Assembly (NCBI GenBank): GCA_025054955.1
Contig: JANWZE010000025.1
Location: 62,001 to 126,000 of the forward strand
DNA from: Blastocatellia bacterium
Lineage (GTDB): Bacteria; Acidobacteriota; Blastocatellia; HR10; J050
DNA: 64,000 nt
Direction: 5' to 3'
Position numbers and translations under genes: made by a program. The notes under the pieces are model-generated. The model did no database searches and had not been told where the DNA came from. It saw only the letters and a program-made list of their open reading frames with translations. Position 1 is the first letter of the stretch. Each line of letters begins with the position of its first letter. Of this stretch, positions 12,101 to 19,307 are shown one piece after another.

Positions 12101-13643
12101 GTTTTATCGCGCCATTGTCATGTCTCTGCGAGAAGGTCATGTGATAGAGCTGCCGACAGCCGAAGATGATGAACAATATGAGGAACATTCAGAGCCGCCG
12201 ACGCTCGAGCGATGGCACCGGCGGTTGATCGAACATCTGATCGCGCTGAGTCAGTGGAACGCTGCTGAAGCCGAACTGGCAGCCTTTGAATCAGCGCGTG
12301 ATCCTGCCATGCCTCCTCCTGATTGGTTCACGTTGAACCTCGCTCAAGTTGAAATCCACCAAGGTCAACGCGCATCGGCCATCAAACGACTGCGCGAGTT
12401 TGCCGCTGCCGGCTCGCCGCTACAACCAGCGCGATTCGTCAAAGCAGCGGCTGTGTTGAAAGAAGCGGGCTTGCATCGAGAAGCCCATGAGTTGCTCTTG
12501 GAAATCTATTCCTCATTGCTCACCAGCGGTCAGGTCAACGATGTGAACTTCGTTGGCCTCGCCGAGGCATTGTTTCATCTGGAGCGCGGTGAAGAAGCGT
12601 TAGCCACGCTCGAGCGCATGGTCAATCGCGCTGCCGATCCGCTGCCGGCATTGGCATTAGCCGGAGAAATCGCGTTTCGATACAATCGGCCTGCTGAGGC
12701 CGTGCGCTACCGGCAACGGCTCGCCAAACTCAATCCCGAATGGATCGAGAACCGGATCGAACTAGCCCGCGCTCAAGCCGCAGCCGGCTCGCTGGGGGCG
12801 GCTGTCGAAACACTCGCGGCTCTCCTGACGGATCGCCGGACACCGAGCGAACAGGTCGCAGTCGCTCTGCTGTTGTTGCCACGCCTTGCCGCTGGTCAAG
12901 AGCAACTCGCATTGACGCAATTGCAGGGGCCATCCGAGAGGCTCATTTCGGCCCGCGTTGCTTTGCTGAAAAATGCCGACCAGGCTCGTCAGTTGCTCAG
13001 TCCGTTGCTGAATGATCGGTACAACCTGCTCGCCAAAATTCAACGCGCTTTGATTGATCCTGACACACCAGCGTTGTGGCAGAATGTGCTGTGGAGCGAT
13101 CCCGATCAAGTCGTGACCAATTACATTCTCTTTGCCACGCCATCGCCACGCGCTCAATTGATCGAACTTTATACCCGCGCGGCACGATATGAGGCAGCCC
13201 TGAAGATGGCCCAGTATTTGCCCGATGTAGCCCGGCTCTCCGAGGAGGATGAGGACGAACAGCAGGCTGAATACGAACAGGAGGCAGATCGAGCTGCTGA
13301 TCAAACGAGGGCGACCGAGACCACTCAGGTCTCGTTGATGTCGAGCGATCAAGCAAACCGGTGGCTTCTCAAACAAGTGAATCTGCTGGCTCAACAACGC
13401 CATCTGATACAGCTCCTGGAGTCGCTCGCGCGTGCAGCCGCAGAACTGAATGAGTATGATCGCGCCATCGGTTATCTGAAGAGAATGCAAGCGCTGGTAG
13501 CGGACGAATCGGAACAACGTCGGGCCAACGAGCTACTCGCCGTGATACACGCCAAGCGCGAGCAATATCAGCGTCAGCTCGCTCAACGCATGACGATCAC
13601 CACCAAAGCGGTGAATCTCGGCGCGCGCTTGAAACGCGGGTGA
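6183..13643 (+). CDS. Giant membrane-anchored TPR protein (2,486 residues)
   Basis: Translation starts at GTG 6183 inside the GTGA that ends the VIT/vWA gene, a classic coupled start. Residues ~5-25 form one hydrophobic segment (signal anchor), followed by a Pro/Ser/Gln-rich linker to about residue 60. Nearly all the rest is tetratricopeptide-like helical hairpins, seen as recurring A-x-x-Y-x-x-A and P-x-x motifs (for example around residues 850-950, 1180-1240, 1300-1420 and 1860-1900). Acidic Glu-rich stretches lie near residues 1995 and 2360. No catalytic motif is visible. TPR arrays of this length act as protein-binding scaffolds, and the hydrophobic N-terminus places it in the periplasm or at the envelope. 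It probably organises the VIT/vWA partner and the two downstream proteins. Length is extreme for a bacterial TPR protein, and no frameshift interrupts it. Confidence 0.85.
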   Translation: MRNPLAYLFWFAVATAMLLAWSVTLSSKTAARRVIGSGSSPTSPQSAPARIVPQQPPDPNRAPQSDIDQALLSTEEFFGSQALIERPTQQARERLTHLMRSYPRDAQLRLIAAKLDVRLGETERANEQMRQFVELENRQPSALRTLAIYQHSQAQFANEIATLMELARKSPRHHHRDIFDQIISVIRTHRPAGIDLDRTYRAMFELNPLELAPIVSYVQELSAQRRYEQALAVIAEFRSRFADRPHLLLNEEAAIYLRQNRIDQAVAVYDRLFKPLWEPSLSSAYYKLLKRVGRYRSYRRYWRERYEAGSADVQTLARLFDLYVWEGNAAEANRVLARYEDVADRDRTTPPARELETLAALYARIGNYDQASRYYYTLHLMGVFQTNSPLRESGLYQLFNALMQAQDQPTRVAAGDLSLYKDVATVDQHPGLLNGVLSLILADTAIPEEFREREARAARLFNGLLAYRIFQAFKNEFPQSERLPSMYASLIDTVAQLKRFELAINMGEEFLARFSDSDQYETISLKIADAYRSLNDRHKERLIYRRLLDRLAARRLPGQPLMPVAMEPWTYVLSPRWAASGATATHANFYRPIDEPNSYQEDRPSPPPVSYQSVLERLLASLAQTNEREAILQIYWQEIRKYPHEEGLYEALLRWLEETNLFDEKLQAYQQAIRQFPTAVWYHRLARWLIRQQQREAFRQYSTELVSMLDDAELQPYLEQFIVYSDKPDAAVNYDAQLYWQLYRLAHERFPHNLSFVHGLLRYYQQTKQTNEWQALATRYYFADPQVRDQLLLFWSSNGTLPARYQQARHAAATSSAYRWFGADAAVWMARYEEAVETYRQLAEVYPNDPRHAERLATLLRSLGQTDPENLVRSARLYEQLAKTYPTDQDFRTQAGEAYAEYGDMAAAGQQWDALLVVESGRRETYLQVASLYWDYFAFDGALGAIQRLRSMSGDDTAYAYQMAAIYESKRDISNAISEYVKALAEPGFQQQPVIQRLATLTKQRNLSQSIQQQVEAYARARPDNWSLAVGYEQYLRAIGRVEDAWLFLESEMARRQQEEFLLYARDRFRAGRRQAAQERALNRLVSLARTELDEIKYRLQLVAFHERQGDADRAARIMDECVAKYPTNYGVIDEATDFYWRIGLLNRSIDLYKSVVKRARGGYERQLNLELARRLGEAGRYDEAETILRALYQQDKSDSETFAQLAQLLNTAGKIEALLEWYRAGLTDVQSLPLPRDQQRERIAQIRRAMIELYHTRGDHNAAIDQHIEIINREPENRDLVTAAINDATRWNLTDRLINYYEQTARQSFRNYRWNQVLAWLYEYQGQLDKAAEQYELAARQEPQRLDLRMAYADTLVRLERYDEAIAQFQRGYALSGEQPEWQVKIAQAAARQGRQKLALDALNTALRSTQVNSQRLFGYAAMLESWGLSAEARKFYIAGFDRLMKDFYAEPLIDNRQLDGLVRTAVRAGAAQDTWNRLWKARQWARQEQQREDNYQTWRVEQFQSQLETALRESFGANLARYGQPAEVAQIVSALKARLASLTRYTEQNKAELLLLASLAHRARWPDVQEQVLRQLVDLAFGARQNAQDTRCYDELQSLLNFYDARGAFAQAADVLHSYFSRDPHQGSFDYRSALAWRYRWAGDTDKELAVLRQIYRSQSGAPTDTHDALIERYFTLLYRRGQRDELASLTTSYNPYQLQLVNFLIAQGERELAIAALQPMPMSPAWIRSREAQIAYHFSHTETNVNAQFAACLRAEPIGQLIAAKPDANQTLIGDEWYQTAYVYGLWLELSPATKSKARDYLTALLEQRPRQTSEQLALAEHYLEENELPLALEHARLAEELAPRDIAVTVTLGKILWTQGRQQEALATWERLLTNHPESADAYVASVDALAAHQQHHRPIAALQAFMVEAIQARGFESLRTLTRRIAHLYDAPTAAALFESVIAQTPSNMDLAVMLSEEGLLPEPMLTPFYRAIVMSLREGHVIELPTAEDDEQYEEHSEPPTLERWHRRLIEHLIALSQWNAAEAELAAFESARDPAMPPPDWFTLNLAQVEIHQGQRASAIKRLREFAAAGSPLQPARFVKAAAVLKEAGLHREAHELLLEIYSSLLTSGQVNDVNFVGLAEALFHLERGEEALATLERMVNRAADPLPALALAGEIAFRYNRPAEAVRYRQRLAKLNPEWIENRIELARAQAAAGSLGAAVETLAALLTDRRTPSEQVAVALLLLPRLAAGQEQLALTQLQGPSERLISARVALLKNADQARQLLSPLLNDRYNLLAKIQRALIDPDTPALWQNVLWSDPDQVVTNYILFATPSPRAQLIELYTRAARYEAALKMAQYLPDVARLSEEDEDEQQAEYEQEADRAADQTRATETTQVSLMSSDQANRWLLKQVNLLAQQRHLIQLLESLARAAAELNEYDRAIGYLKRMQALVADESEQRRANELLAVIHAKREQYQRQLAQRMTITTKAVNLGARLKRG

Positions 13644-13662
13644 GCATGCGGCTGGAGATGGT

Positions 13663-15531
13663 ATGAGACGCCGAATCATCATCACCACATCAGTTGTTCT
13701 GCTGATCGCGATTGGATGGACAGTCGCGTTACTGTTGCAGCCGGCGCCGCGCACGAGGTTGGAACTGGCGCGCTATGCTCCCAGTGGAGCCTTGATCTAC
13801 ATCGAAGCGCAGAACCTCAATCGGCTGCTCGCCCAGTGGCAGGCCTCCTCGGCTCACCGACGTTACAGGGAGAGCGCCAACTGGCGGGCATTTCAAAATT
13901 CGCGGCTCTATTTGCGACTGCTCGACCGCTTGCAACCGATTGAAGCGGCTCTTGGCTTCGAACTGACGGAGAAACATCTCAGCGCCCTGGCCGGCAGCCA
14001 ATCAGCGTTGGTCATTTACGACATCGGCAATCTGGAGATGCTGTTGATCACGGTCACCACTCGGGCAGACGCACTGGCTTCCCTTCTCTTCAAGCAACGC
14101 AGCGCATTCCGTCAACGCACGCTGCGCAATCAGGTCTACTACGTGCGCGAAGGAACACATCCTGAAACAGGAGAAAAAGCTGCCGCCGGATTCGCCTTTG
14201 CCCAAGGCATGTTGATCATTGCTTCAAGCGAAAACCTATTGCGTCGAACACTCACCAACTTGACTGCTCCAGGCGACGATCGGCTGTCAGTCTCCATCAA
14301 TCGCTTGGTAGACGGATTGACGGATTTCAAACCTCACGACATCACAGTCTGGCTCGATCAAAAACGGCTTAACACTGATCGTTACTTCAAACATTACTGG
14401 ATTCACAAAAATCGAACTGAGCTGGCGCCCATCGAGGCTGCATTGATTGACATGGAAGTGACGCCGACCGCCTTGCGTGAGCGCCGTTGGTTTGCGCTCC
14501 ATGACGCGGCGCCGACTGATTCATCACATCTCAACGCGCTAAACGAACTGCTCCGTTTTGCTCCAAACGATGCCACCTTGATGGTGGCGAGCGCGGCTGC
14601 CGATCTACCGCTGCTGAGCCGACTGATGGCCGACGTGTTGCTCGGCGCGCCACCACGCGCTCTGACGATGGCGACGATGCCGACGCATCGCGCCGACGAC
14701 TGGGACGAGGCTGATGCTAACGAGTCGTCTGCGTTGAGCGGAACGTCAGGCGTTTTGCAACTCGATGACCGGTTCAATAAAGATATTGATGATCCGACCT
14801 CGTTCACTGGCGATGCGCAACGAAGTCGCGTCGCCGAGCCTGACAGCAAGTTCGATGAAAGATTGCTCCGACATCTGGCCGCCCTATTGGAGCCGAGCGA
14901 ACCGGCTGAATTTATCCTCATCGGCGACGCGACACTGGGTGAAAATCGGTTATTCGTTCAGTTTCATCGAGCCTTAGTCATGCGGTTGAACAGGCCGGGA
15001 GGATTTGACACAGCCGCATTCGAGCAAACCGTGCAAACGGAGTTCGCCACGCGCTATATCGTGCGCGGTGTGCCGGCGCGCCTCAGTTGGAACGCCGAGG
15101 ATCAACTGCATTGGCTAGGACAAACGCTGCTGGATCGTGGCGGCGCGTATGCGCGGCAGGGATCGTATCTGCTGCTGGCCAACAGCAAGGAGTATGCTCG
15201 GCGAATTTTGCAGGCGCATAGATCGTCAGTGGCTCCGTCGGCACAGCAGTCTGTCGCCCTGCGTCGCTTCGCGCGCGTTCGCGTCAAACAGGGAGCCGGC
15301 GCCTACCAACATATCATGAGCATGCTAGCCACGCCGGCGGCATCTGATGAATTGGGCTCCACCGTTGACCTCTTCAGTCAGAACATCGCCGGGTTGATTC
15401 AGGTTGTGCCGAACTGGACAGAAGTCACCGTTGAAACAGCGCCAGCAGCGTCGCTGCTCCGAGAAATGGTCACGTACCACTTCGAGTCATCGGCAGCGAC
15501 TCGCCCGACGCAGCGAACACGCCGCCGATAA
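13663..15531 (+). CDS. Membrane-anchored DUF3352-like protein
   Basis: The 622-residue product has an N-terminal transmembrane helix (about residues 4-26) and then a large extracytoplasmic domain that opens with a P-S-G-A-L-I-Y-I-E-A motif typical of DUF3352-like proteins. Later segments such as ALVIYDIGNLEML and LIIASSENLLRRTL match the repeated beta-alpha pattern of such proteins. No catalytic motif is seen. A low-complexity acidic region lies near residues 345-395. GGAGATGG precedes the ATG. It starts 19 nt after the giant TPR gene and is followed 32 nt later by the SpoIID-like gene, so all are probably one transcript. Function is unknown; the family match is from memory and moderate. Confidence 0.7.
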   Translation: MRRRIIITTSVVLLIAIGWTVALLLQPAPRTRLELARYAPSGALIYIEAQNLNRLLAQWQASSAHRRYRESANWRAFQNSRLYLRLLDRLQPIEAALGFELTEKHLSALAGSQSALVIYDIGNLEMLLITVTTRADALASLLFKQRSAFRQRTLRNQVYYVREGTHPETGEKAAAGFAFAQGMLIIASSENLLRRTLTNLTAPGDDRLSVSINRLVDGLTDFKPHDITVWLDQKRLNTDRYFKHYWIHKNRTELAPIEAALIDMEVTPTALRERRWFALHDAAPTDSSHLNALNELLRFAPNDATLMVASAAADLPLLSRLMADVLLGAPPRALTMATMPTHRADDWDEADANESSALSGTSGVLQLDDRFNKDIDDPTSFTGDAQRSRVAEPDSKFDERLLRHLAALLEPSEPAEFILIGDATLGENRLFVQFHRALVMRLNRPGGFDTAAFEQTVQTEFATRYIVRGVPARLSWNAEDQLHWLGQTLLDRGGAYARQGSYLLLANSKEYARRILQAHRSSVAPSAQQSVALRRFARVRVKQGAGAYQHIMSMLATPAASDELGSTVDLFSQNIAGLIQVVPNWTEVTVETAPAASLLREMVTYHFESSAATRPTQRTRRR

Positions 15532-15563
15532 GCAGAAGCCATCGGCGGGCCGCGCGTTCTTGT

Positions 15564-16853
15564 ATGCGATTGCGCTCACACAGCGGCGACGCAGCGCGTC
15601 GCCGACGAACCTCATGGTTAACCAGATCAGCGTTCCTGGTTGGGTTGCTAGCAATTTCCTATCACCATCTGGCGGCCACGCAACCACACGTTCGCTCAGC
15701 GACTGGACTGGGCATGTTCGGTCTTTATCGGCCTCAAGCCCTGTTGCTGGAGCCGCAGACCGACACGACTGTATGGATCGAGCACGAGGCGCAACCCCAC
15801 ACGTGGCATCTCAATGCGCGGTCGCGTCTCCACCTGCGACGCGAAAACGGTCGTTTGGTTGTGAGGTTACACGGCGCGAACCGCCTGGCTCAATCCCTCA
15901 GCAACGTGACGCAACTCGCATCGGCGCTGGCCACATGGACGATCACAGTTGATCGTCATCGGTTGAGCAGAGTTGTGCGAGGTCGCCTGTGCGTGCGTGT
16001 CGCCGACGAGGCAATTCAAACCGTGCTGGAAACTGACCGCGAGAGCGTGGTCGCCAGGGTGGTCGCCTCAGAGATGTCCGGCGTGACGCAGCCGGAGGCG
16101 CTTAAGGCGCTGGCCGTTGTGACGCGCACATTCATCCAGGCGAGTCGGTCGCGGCATCGCTCGCAGGGTTACGATTTCTGCGACACGACGCATTGCTTCT
16201 GGTATCAGGGCGAAGATCGGCTGAACCGACGTGATCGTTTTGCCTCGCTTGTGCAATCGGCTGTTGAGCAAACGAGCGGCGTGCTGCTCCAGATCAACGG
16301 AGCCTGCCGACCGACCTATTTCACTGGCAGTTGCGGCGGTCAGACAGGCAAACCAGGGTGGGTCTGGAGTTCTGATACGTCATCGCTCGATGAGGTCTAT
16401 CAATCTGTGACTTGTCGCTGGTGTCGCGGCTCATCATTCGAACGTTGGCAGCGGCGGTTGAGAAAGGCGGTGTTTCTCAGCACGGTCTCTTCGCTGCTTG
16501 GAGTGACGCCATCGTTGCGCGCTGAAATCAGCACGGAAGCAGTGAAACATGGCGTTGTGCGGGCATGGCGAATCAACGAAGGAGGTGTTGAGTATCGCCT
16601 TGCCGGCGAAACGGTGCGCTCGCTACTTGGCCGCCAACTGGGCTGGCATGCGTTGCCGAGTCATGTGTTCACGCTTGAAGAACAAGATGGTTGGCTCCTG
16701 CTCACAGGCCGGGGTCTTGGACACACTGTCGGGCTTTGCCTGCGGGGCGCGATTGCTCAGGCGCGGGCCGGTTACAAGCACGATAGGATTTTGTTTTACT
16801 ACTTCCCGACGGCGCAACTGATCGAAGAAAACAAGTCAGGGGTGACGCCGTGA
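15564..16853 (+). CDS. SpoIID/LytB domain protein (peptidoglycan-acting)
   Basis: The 429-residue product has an Arg-rich N-terminus followed by a hydrophobic segment (about residues 20-40), so it should be secreted or anchored. The SpoIID/LytB domain starts near residue 160: VASEMSGVTQPEALKALAVV carries the glutamate that is catalytic in SpoIID lytic transglycosylases. Later motifs include RTFI, CDTTHCFWYQG, YFTGSCGGQTG and a final GRGLGHTVGLC. SpoIID cuts glycan strands during spore engulfment, but in non-sporulating bacteria members act in cell-wall remodelling or division. Its place at the end of the envelope operon suggests it helps the TPR/vWA assembly or wall remodelling. Its last 55 bp overlap the 3' end of rnhB on the opposite strand. 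Confidence 0.82.
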   Translation: MRLRSHSGDAARRRRTSWLTRSAFLVGLLAISYHHLAATQPHVRSATGLGMFGLYRPQALLLEPQTDTTVWIEHEAQPHTWHLNARSRLHLRRENGRLVVRLHGANRLAQSLSNVTQLASALATWTITVDRHRLSRVVRGRLCVRVADEAIQTVLETDRESVVARVVASEMSGVTQPEALKALAVVTRTFIQASRSRHRSQGYDFCDTTHCFWYQGEDRLNRRDRFASLVQSAVEQTSGVLLQINGACRPTYFTGSCGGQTGKPGWVWSSDTSSLDEVYQSVTCRWCRGSSFERWQRRLRKAVFLSTVSSLLGVTPSLRAEISTEAVKHGVVRAWRINEGGVEYRLAGETVRSLLGRQLGWHALPSHVFTLEEQDGWLLLTGRGLGHTVGLCLRGAIAQARAGYKHDRILFYYFPTAQLIEENKSGVTP

Positions 16854-17485
16854 AAACTACGCCGGTGAATAGCGCACGGGCCTAACCGGTTCAGCGCCTG
16901 TCGGTGCTCCCGTGTGCCGTAGCCAACATGGCGGGCAAAGCCGTAGCCGGGATAGATGCGATCCAGTTCCTTCATCATGGCATCGCGGGCAACTTTGGCG
17001 ACGATGGACGCCGCCGCAATTGAGAGGCAACTGGCGTCGCCGTGAACGATAGCTTGTTGAGGCATCGGCAGACCTTCCAGCCGAAGCGCATCAATCAAGA
17101 GATAGTCCGGCTGTCGGGCTAATCCGGCGATGGCTCGTTGCATGGCCAGACGAGTGGCTGGCACGATGCCGAGCTGGTCCACCTGCTCGGCCTCCACAGC
17201 CGCCACACTCAGCGTCACCGCTGACTGCTTGATGGCTTCGGCGAGCCGTTGACGCTGGTTGGCCGTCAACTTTTTGGAGTCGTCAATCCCATCGGGGATG
17301 CAGTCAAGATCAAGGATGACTGCTCCAGCCACCACAGGGCCGGCCAATGCGCCGCGACCAACTTCGTCAACGCCAGCAATCCACCGATAACCGGCTTGGG
17401 AGAGTTGCCACTCCAATTGAGCGGTACAGGAACGGGCGACCGCTGCCTGACGGCGAGCGTCTGATTTGCGCCTGTTATAGCTCAT
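16799..17485 (-). CDS. rnhB: Ribonuclease HII
   Basis: RNase HII cuts the RNA strand of RNA-DNA hybrids and starts removal of single ribonucleotides misincorporated into DNA. The 228-residue product shows the catalytic D40-E41 in GVDEVGRGALAGPVVAG, the conserved DSKKLT segment, the middle aspartate in LLIDALRLEG, and the S-I-A-A-A-S-I-V-A-K-V-A-R-D block typical of the family. Length is normal. I prefer ATG 17485; a TTG at 17515 would add ten residues, and neither has a clear Shine-Dalgarno. The 3' end overlaps the convergent SpoIID-like gene by 55 bp. Confidence 0.95.
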   Translation of the reverse strand: MSYNRRKSDARRQAAVARSCTAQLEWQLSQAGYRWIAGVDEVGRGALAGPVVAGAVILDLDCIPDGIDDSKKLTANQRQRLAEAIKQSAVTLSVAAVEAEQVDQLGIVPATRLAMQRAIAGLARQPDYLLIDALRLEGLPMPQQAIVHGDASCLSIAAASIVAKVARDAMMKELDRIYPGYGFARHVGYGTREHRQALNRLGPCAIHRRSFHGVTPDLFSSISCAVGK

Positions 17486-17555
17486 GCCAACTGACCGACG
17501 TTTGAGCAGCAACAAGTCAGTGAGTAAATGCCGGTGAGCTGATGCCTCACAGTGA

Positions 17556-17654
17556 CGTCACGGCCGCACCGGCTCGCTCGACTCGCAATTGCGGAAACGA
17601 TTAACAAGGAGCTTAAACCATCACAGCGGCGTCACGGCCGCGCCGGCTCGCTCG
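17556..17654. repeat. Short direct repeat, two 25-bp copies
   Basis: Positions 17556-17580 and 17630-17654 are identical except for one A/G difference; each contains CGGCCGC followed by CCGGCTCGCTCG. Copies are 74 bp apart in the gap between rnhB and the TPR-Fis gene. Function unknown. Confidence 0.6.
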
Positions 17655-17703
17655 CCCGGACCTGCCGGCCAATAGCATGCCGCCCACACGTCCCCTGGGG
17701 GGA

Positions 17704-19179
17704 TCACAGCTTATATTGCTTGCGCTTCTCACACAGGTGGACTTTCGAGATGGCCAGTATCTTGGCTGCTCGCGTGTTGTTATCGTCCGATTGATCGAGC
17801 GCATGCTTGATGAGGAACGATTCGACCGCCTCCTTCGCCTCGCTCCATTCAGGCAGGAACGATTTGCTAATGATCAAATCGCCTTCCGGCGTGAGGCGAA
17901 TCCGAGAATGTGTCGCCTTTGTGCGGATACGCTGAAACTCGCGCAAGATTTTTTGATCATTCACGCCCTCCAACAAGGTGGCACACTCAGAGAGGAAGTT
18001 TTGCGCTTCCGGCGCCCGCTTGGGCAAGCAACATTCGGCCATGTACATTAAGCATTGCGCCTTGAGTGTGGGCAGGTGCAACTGCTCAGCGTTGGCAGCA
18101 GCGGTTGTGAGCAAGCCGTAAGCTTCCTCTTTTTTACCGCGCAAAATGTAAATCCGTCCCAGCATGACGGTGGCCGAGAGAATTTGCTGCGGGTCATGGA
18201 AAGCCTCAGCCTGCTGAAGCGCTTCTTGCGCGCACTGCTCAGCTTTGTCCATAGCGTTTTGATCCAGATAAAGCTGGGTCAACAATCCCAAGATAGCGCA
18301 CACGCCGGCCTGATTGCCGATGCTGATATTTAATTCGTGAGCTTGCCTCAAGACAACTTCGGCCAGCTCCGTTTTGCCAGCCTGTAATAAGCACTGGCCT
18401 AGATTCCAGCGAATCAGGGCAGCATCCTCCTCGGTTCCGTAATTCTCAGCCAACGAGGCGGCTTCTTCTAACAGCTCCAACGCGCGATCATATTGGCCGC
18501 GTTCCCGCCAATATGTGGCAAATCCGTCGAGCGCCAGCGCGTAAGAACGATAGTTCTCCGTTCGACTCAACAAGGCCAAACCGGCTTCATAATGAAGCTG
18601 GGCTTCATCCAGAAGGCCGAGGTGCTGCTTGCACACGCCGAGATTGAATTGGATGAGCCCATCCAGATATTCGCCGCGTCGGCCTTTGCCCTCAAGATAC
18701 GTGCGGGCTTCACTCAGATGGGCCGCGGCCACATCATACTGACCCGAACGACGCTCCAATTCTCCGAGCCGATACAACGCCTGCGCCACGCCAAGAGTGT
18801 CGCCGATATATTGATAATTCCTCAACGCGCCCTGAAAGAGGTCTCTGGCGACGCCGTCCTCATGACGGGCGCAATGCCACTGGCCACGCGCCATTGTCCA
18901 ACGAGCGACCGAGCGGATGCCAGCTAGCTCAGTGGCCGCTTGCTTCAACAATTCTTCGGCCTCTGCATAGCGACCGGCGTGAATCGCAATCTCCGCTCGC
19001 AAGGTCTCTCGATAGGGGTCCTTCTTGCCGTTTTCAGTTTCGGCATCCAAGACCGCTTGCGCGCTGGCCAAATCGCCGGCATCTATCAAAAGCATGGCTC
19101 GTACAGAACCGCGTTCGACCGTTCGTGAAGCTGTTTTCACGGAAGAGACTTCTTTGACGGCAGCTTGTTGCTCATCCAT
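17704..19179 (-). CDS. TPR protein with C-terminal Fis-type helix-turn-helix
   Basis: The 491-residue product is cytoplasmic, with no signal or membrane segment. Residues ~25-400 are tandem tetratricopeptide repeats with canonical A-x-x-x-Y/L spacing. The last ~45 residues match a Fis-type HTH of the kind that ends NtrC-family activators: an N-x-T-R-A-A-K-I-L-A-I-S-K core followed by L-x-x-K-x-K-Q-Y-x-L. There is no AAA+ or receiver domain between, so it cannot act as a sigma-54 activator by itself. It is probably a DNA-binding regulator whose TPR array senses a protein or peptide partner. GAAGGTG precedes the ATG and a good promoter lies at 19228-19255. It sits next to the aminotransferase cluster, which it could regulate; that is inference. 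Confidence 0.78.
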   Translation of the reverse strand: MDEQQAAVKEVSSVKTASRTVERGSVRAMLLIDAGDLASAQAVLDAETENGKKDPYRETLRAEIAIHAGRYAEAEELLKQAATELAGIRSVARWTMARGQWHCARHEDGVARDLFQGALRNYQYIGDTLGVAQALYRLGELERRSGQYDVAAAHLSEARTYLEGKGRRGEYLDGLIQFNLGVCKQHLGLLDEAQLHYEAGLALLSRTENYRSYALALDGFATYWRERGQYDRALELLEEAASLAENYGTEEDAALIRWNLGQCLLQAGKTELAEVVLRQAHELNISIGNQAGVCAILGLLTQLYLDQNAMDKAEQCAQEALQQAEAFHDPQQILSATVMLGRIYILRGKKEEAYGLLTTAAANAEQLHLPTLKAQCLMYMAECCLPKRAPEAQNFLSECATLLEGVNDQKILREFQRIRTKATHSRIRLTPEGDLIISKSFLPEWSEAKEAVESFLIKHALDQSDDNNTRAAKILAISKVHLCEKRKQYKL

Positions 19180-19227
19180 AATTCGTCACCTTCACACAGA
19201 ATGTATTATCTTCTCACCGACGTGCCA

Positions 19228-19255
19228 ATTGTACTGCAATGGCCCGCGAAGTCAA
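19228..19255 (-). promoter_or_regulatory. Promoter of the TPR-Fis gene
   Basis: The minus strand reads TTGACT (19255-19250), 16-bp spacer, TACAAT (19233-19228). Both boxes match 5 of 6. Transcription would start near 19221, about 42 nt before ATG 19179. Confidence 0.6.
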
Positions 19256-19286
19256 CATAGGGTGACAGATTTTTACAATCAGTTGT

Positions 19287-19307
19287 CTGTGTTTCGACAC
19301 AGTTTTT
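19287..19307 (+). terminator. UUCG-capped hairpin with plus-strand T-run
   Basis: CTGTGT, TTCG loop, ACACAG, then TTTTT (19303-19307). This is a textbook intrinsic terminator for the plus strand, yet it abuts the stop codon of the minus-strand aminotransferase gene (TAA at 19308-19306). For the minus transcript it is a hairpin without a T-run. It may stop antisense reading into the aminotransferase gene or protect its mRNA end. Confidence 0.5.

Noticed and set aside
12762-13517. 251-codon minus-strand frame near the end of the giant TPR gene
   Set aside because: Antisense to coding sequence, with no motif or ribosome-binding site.
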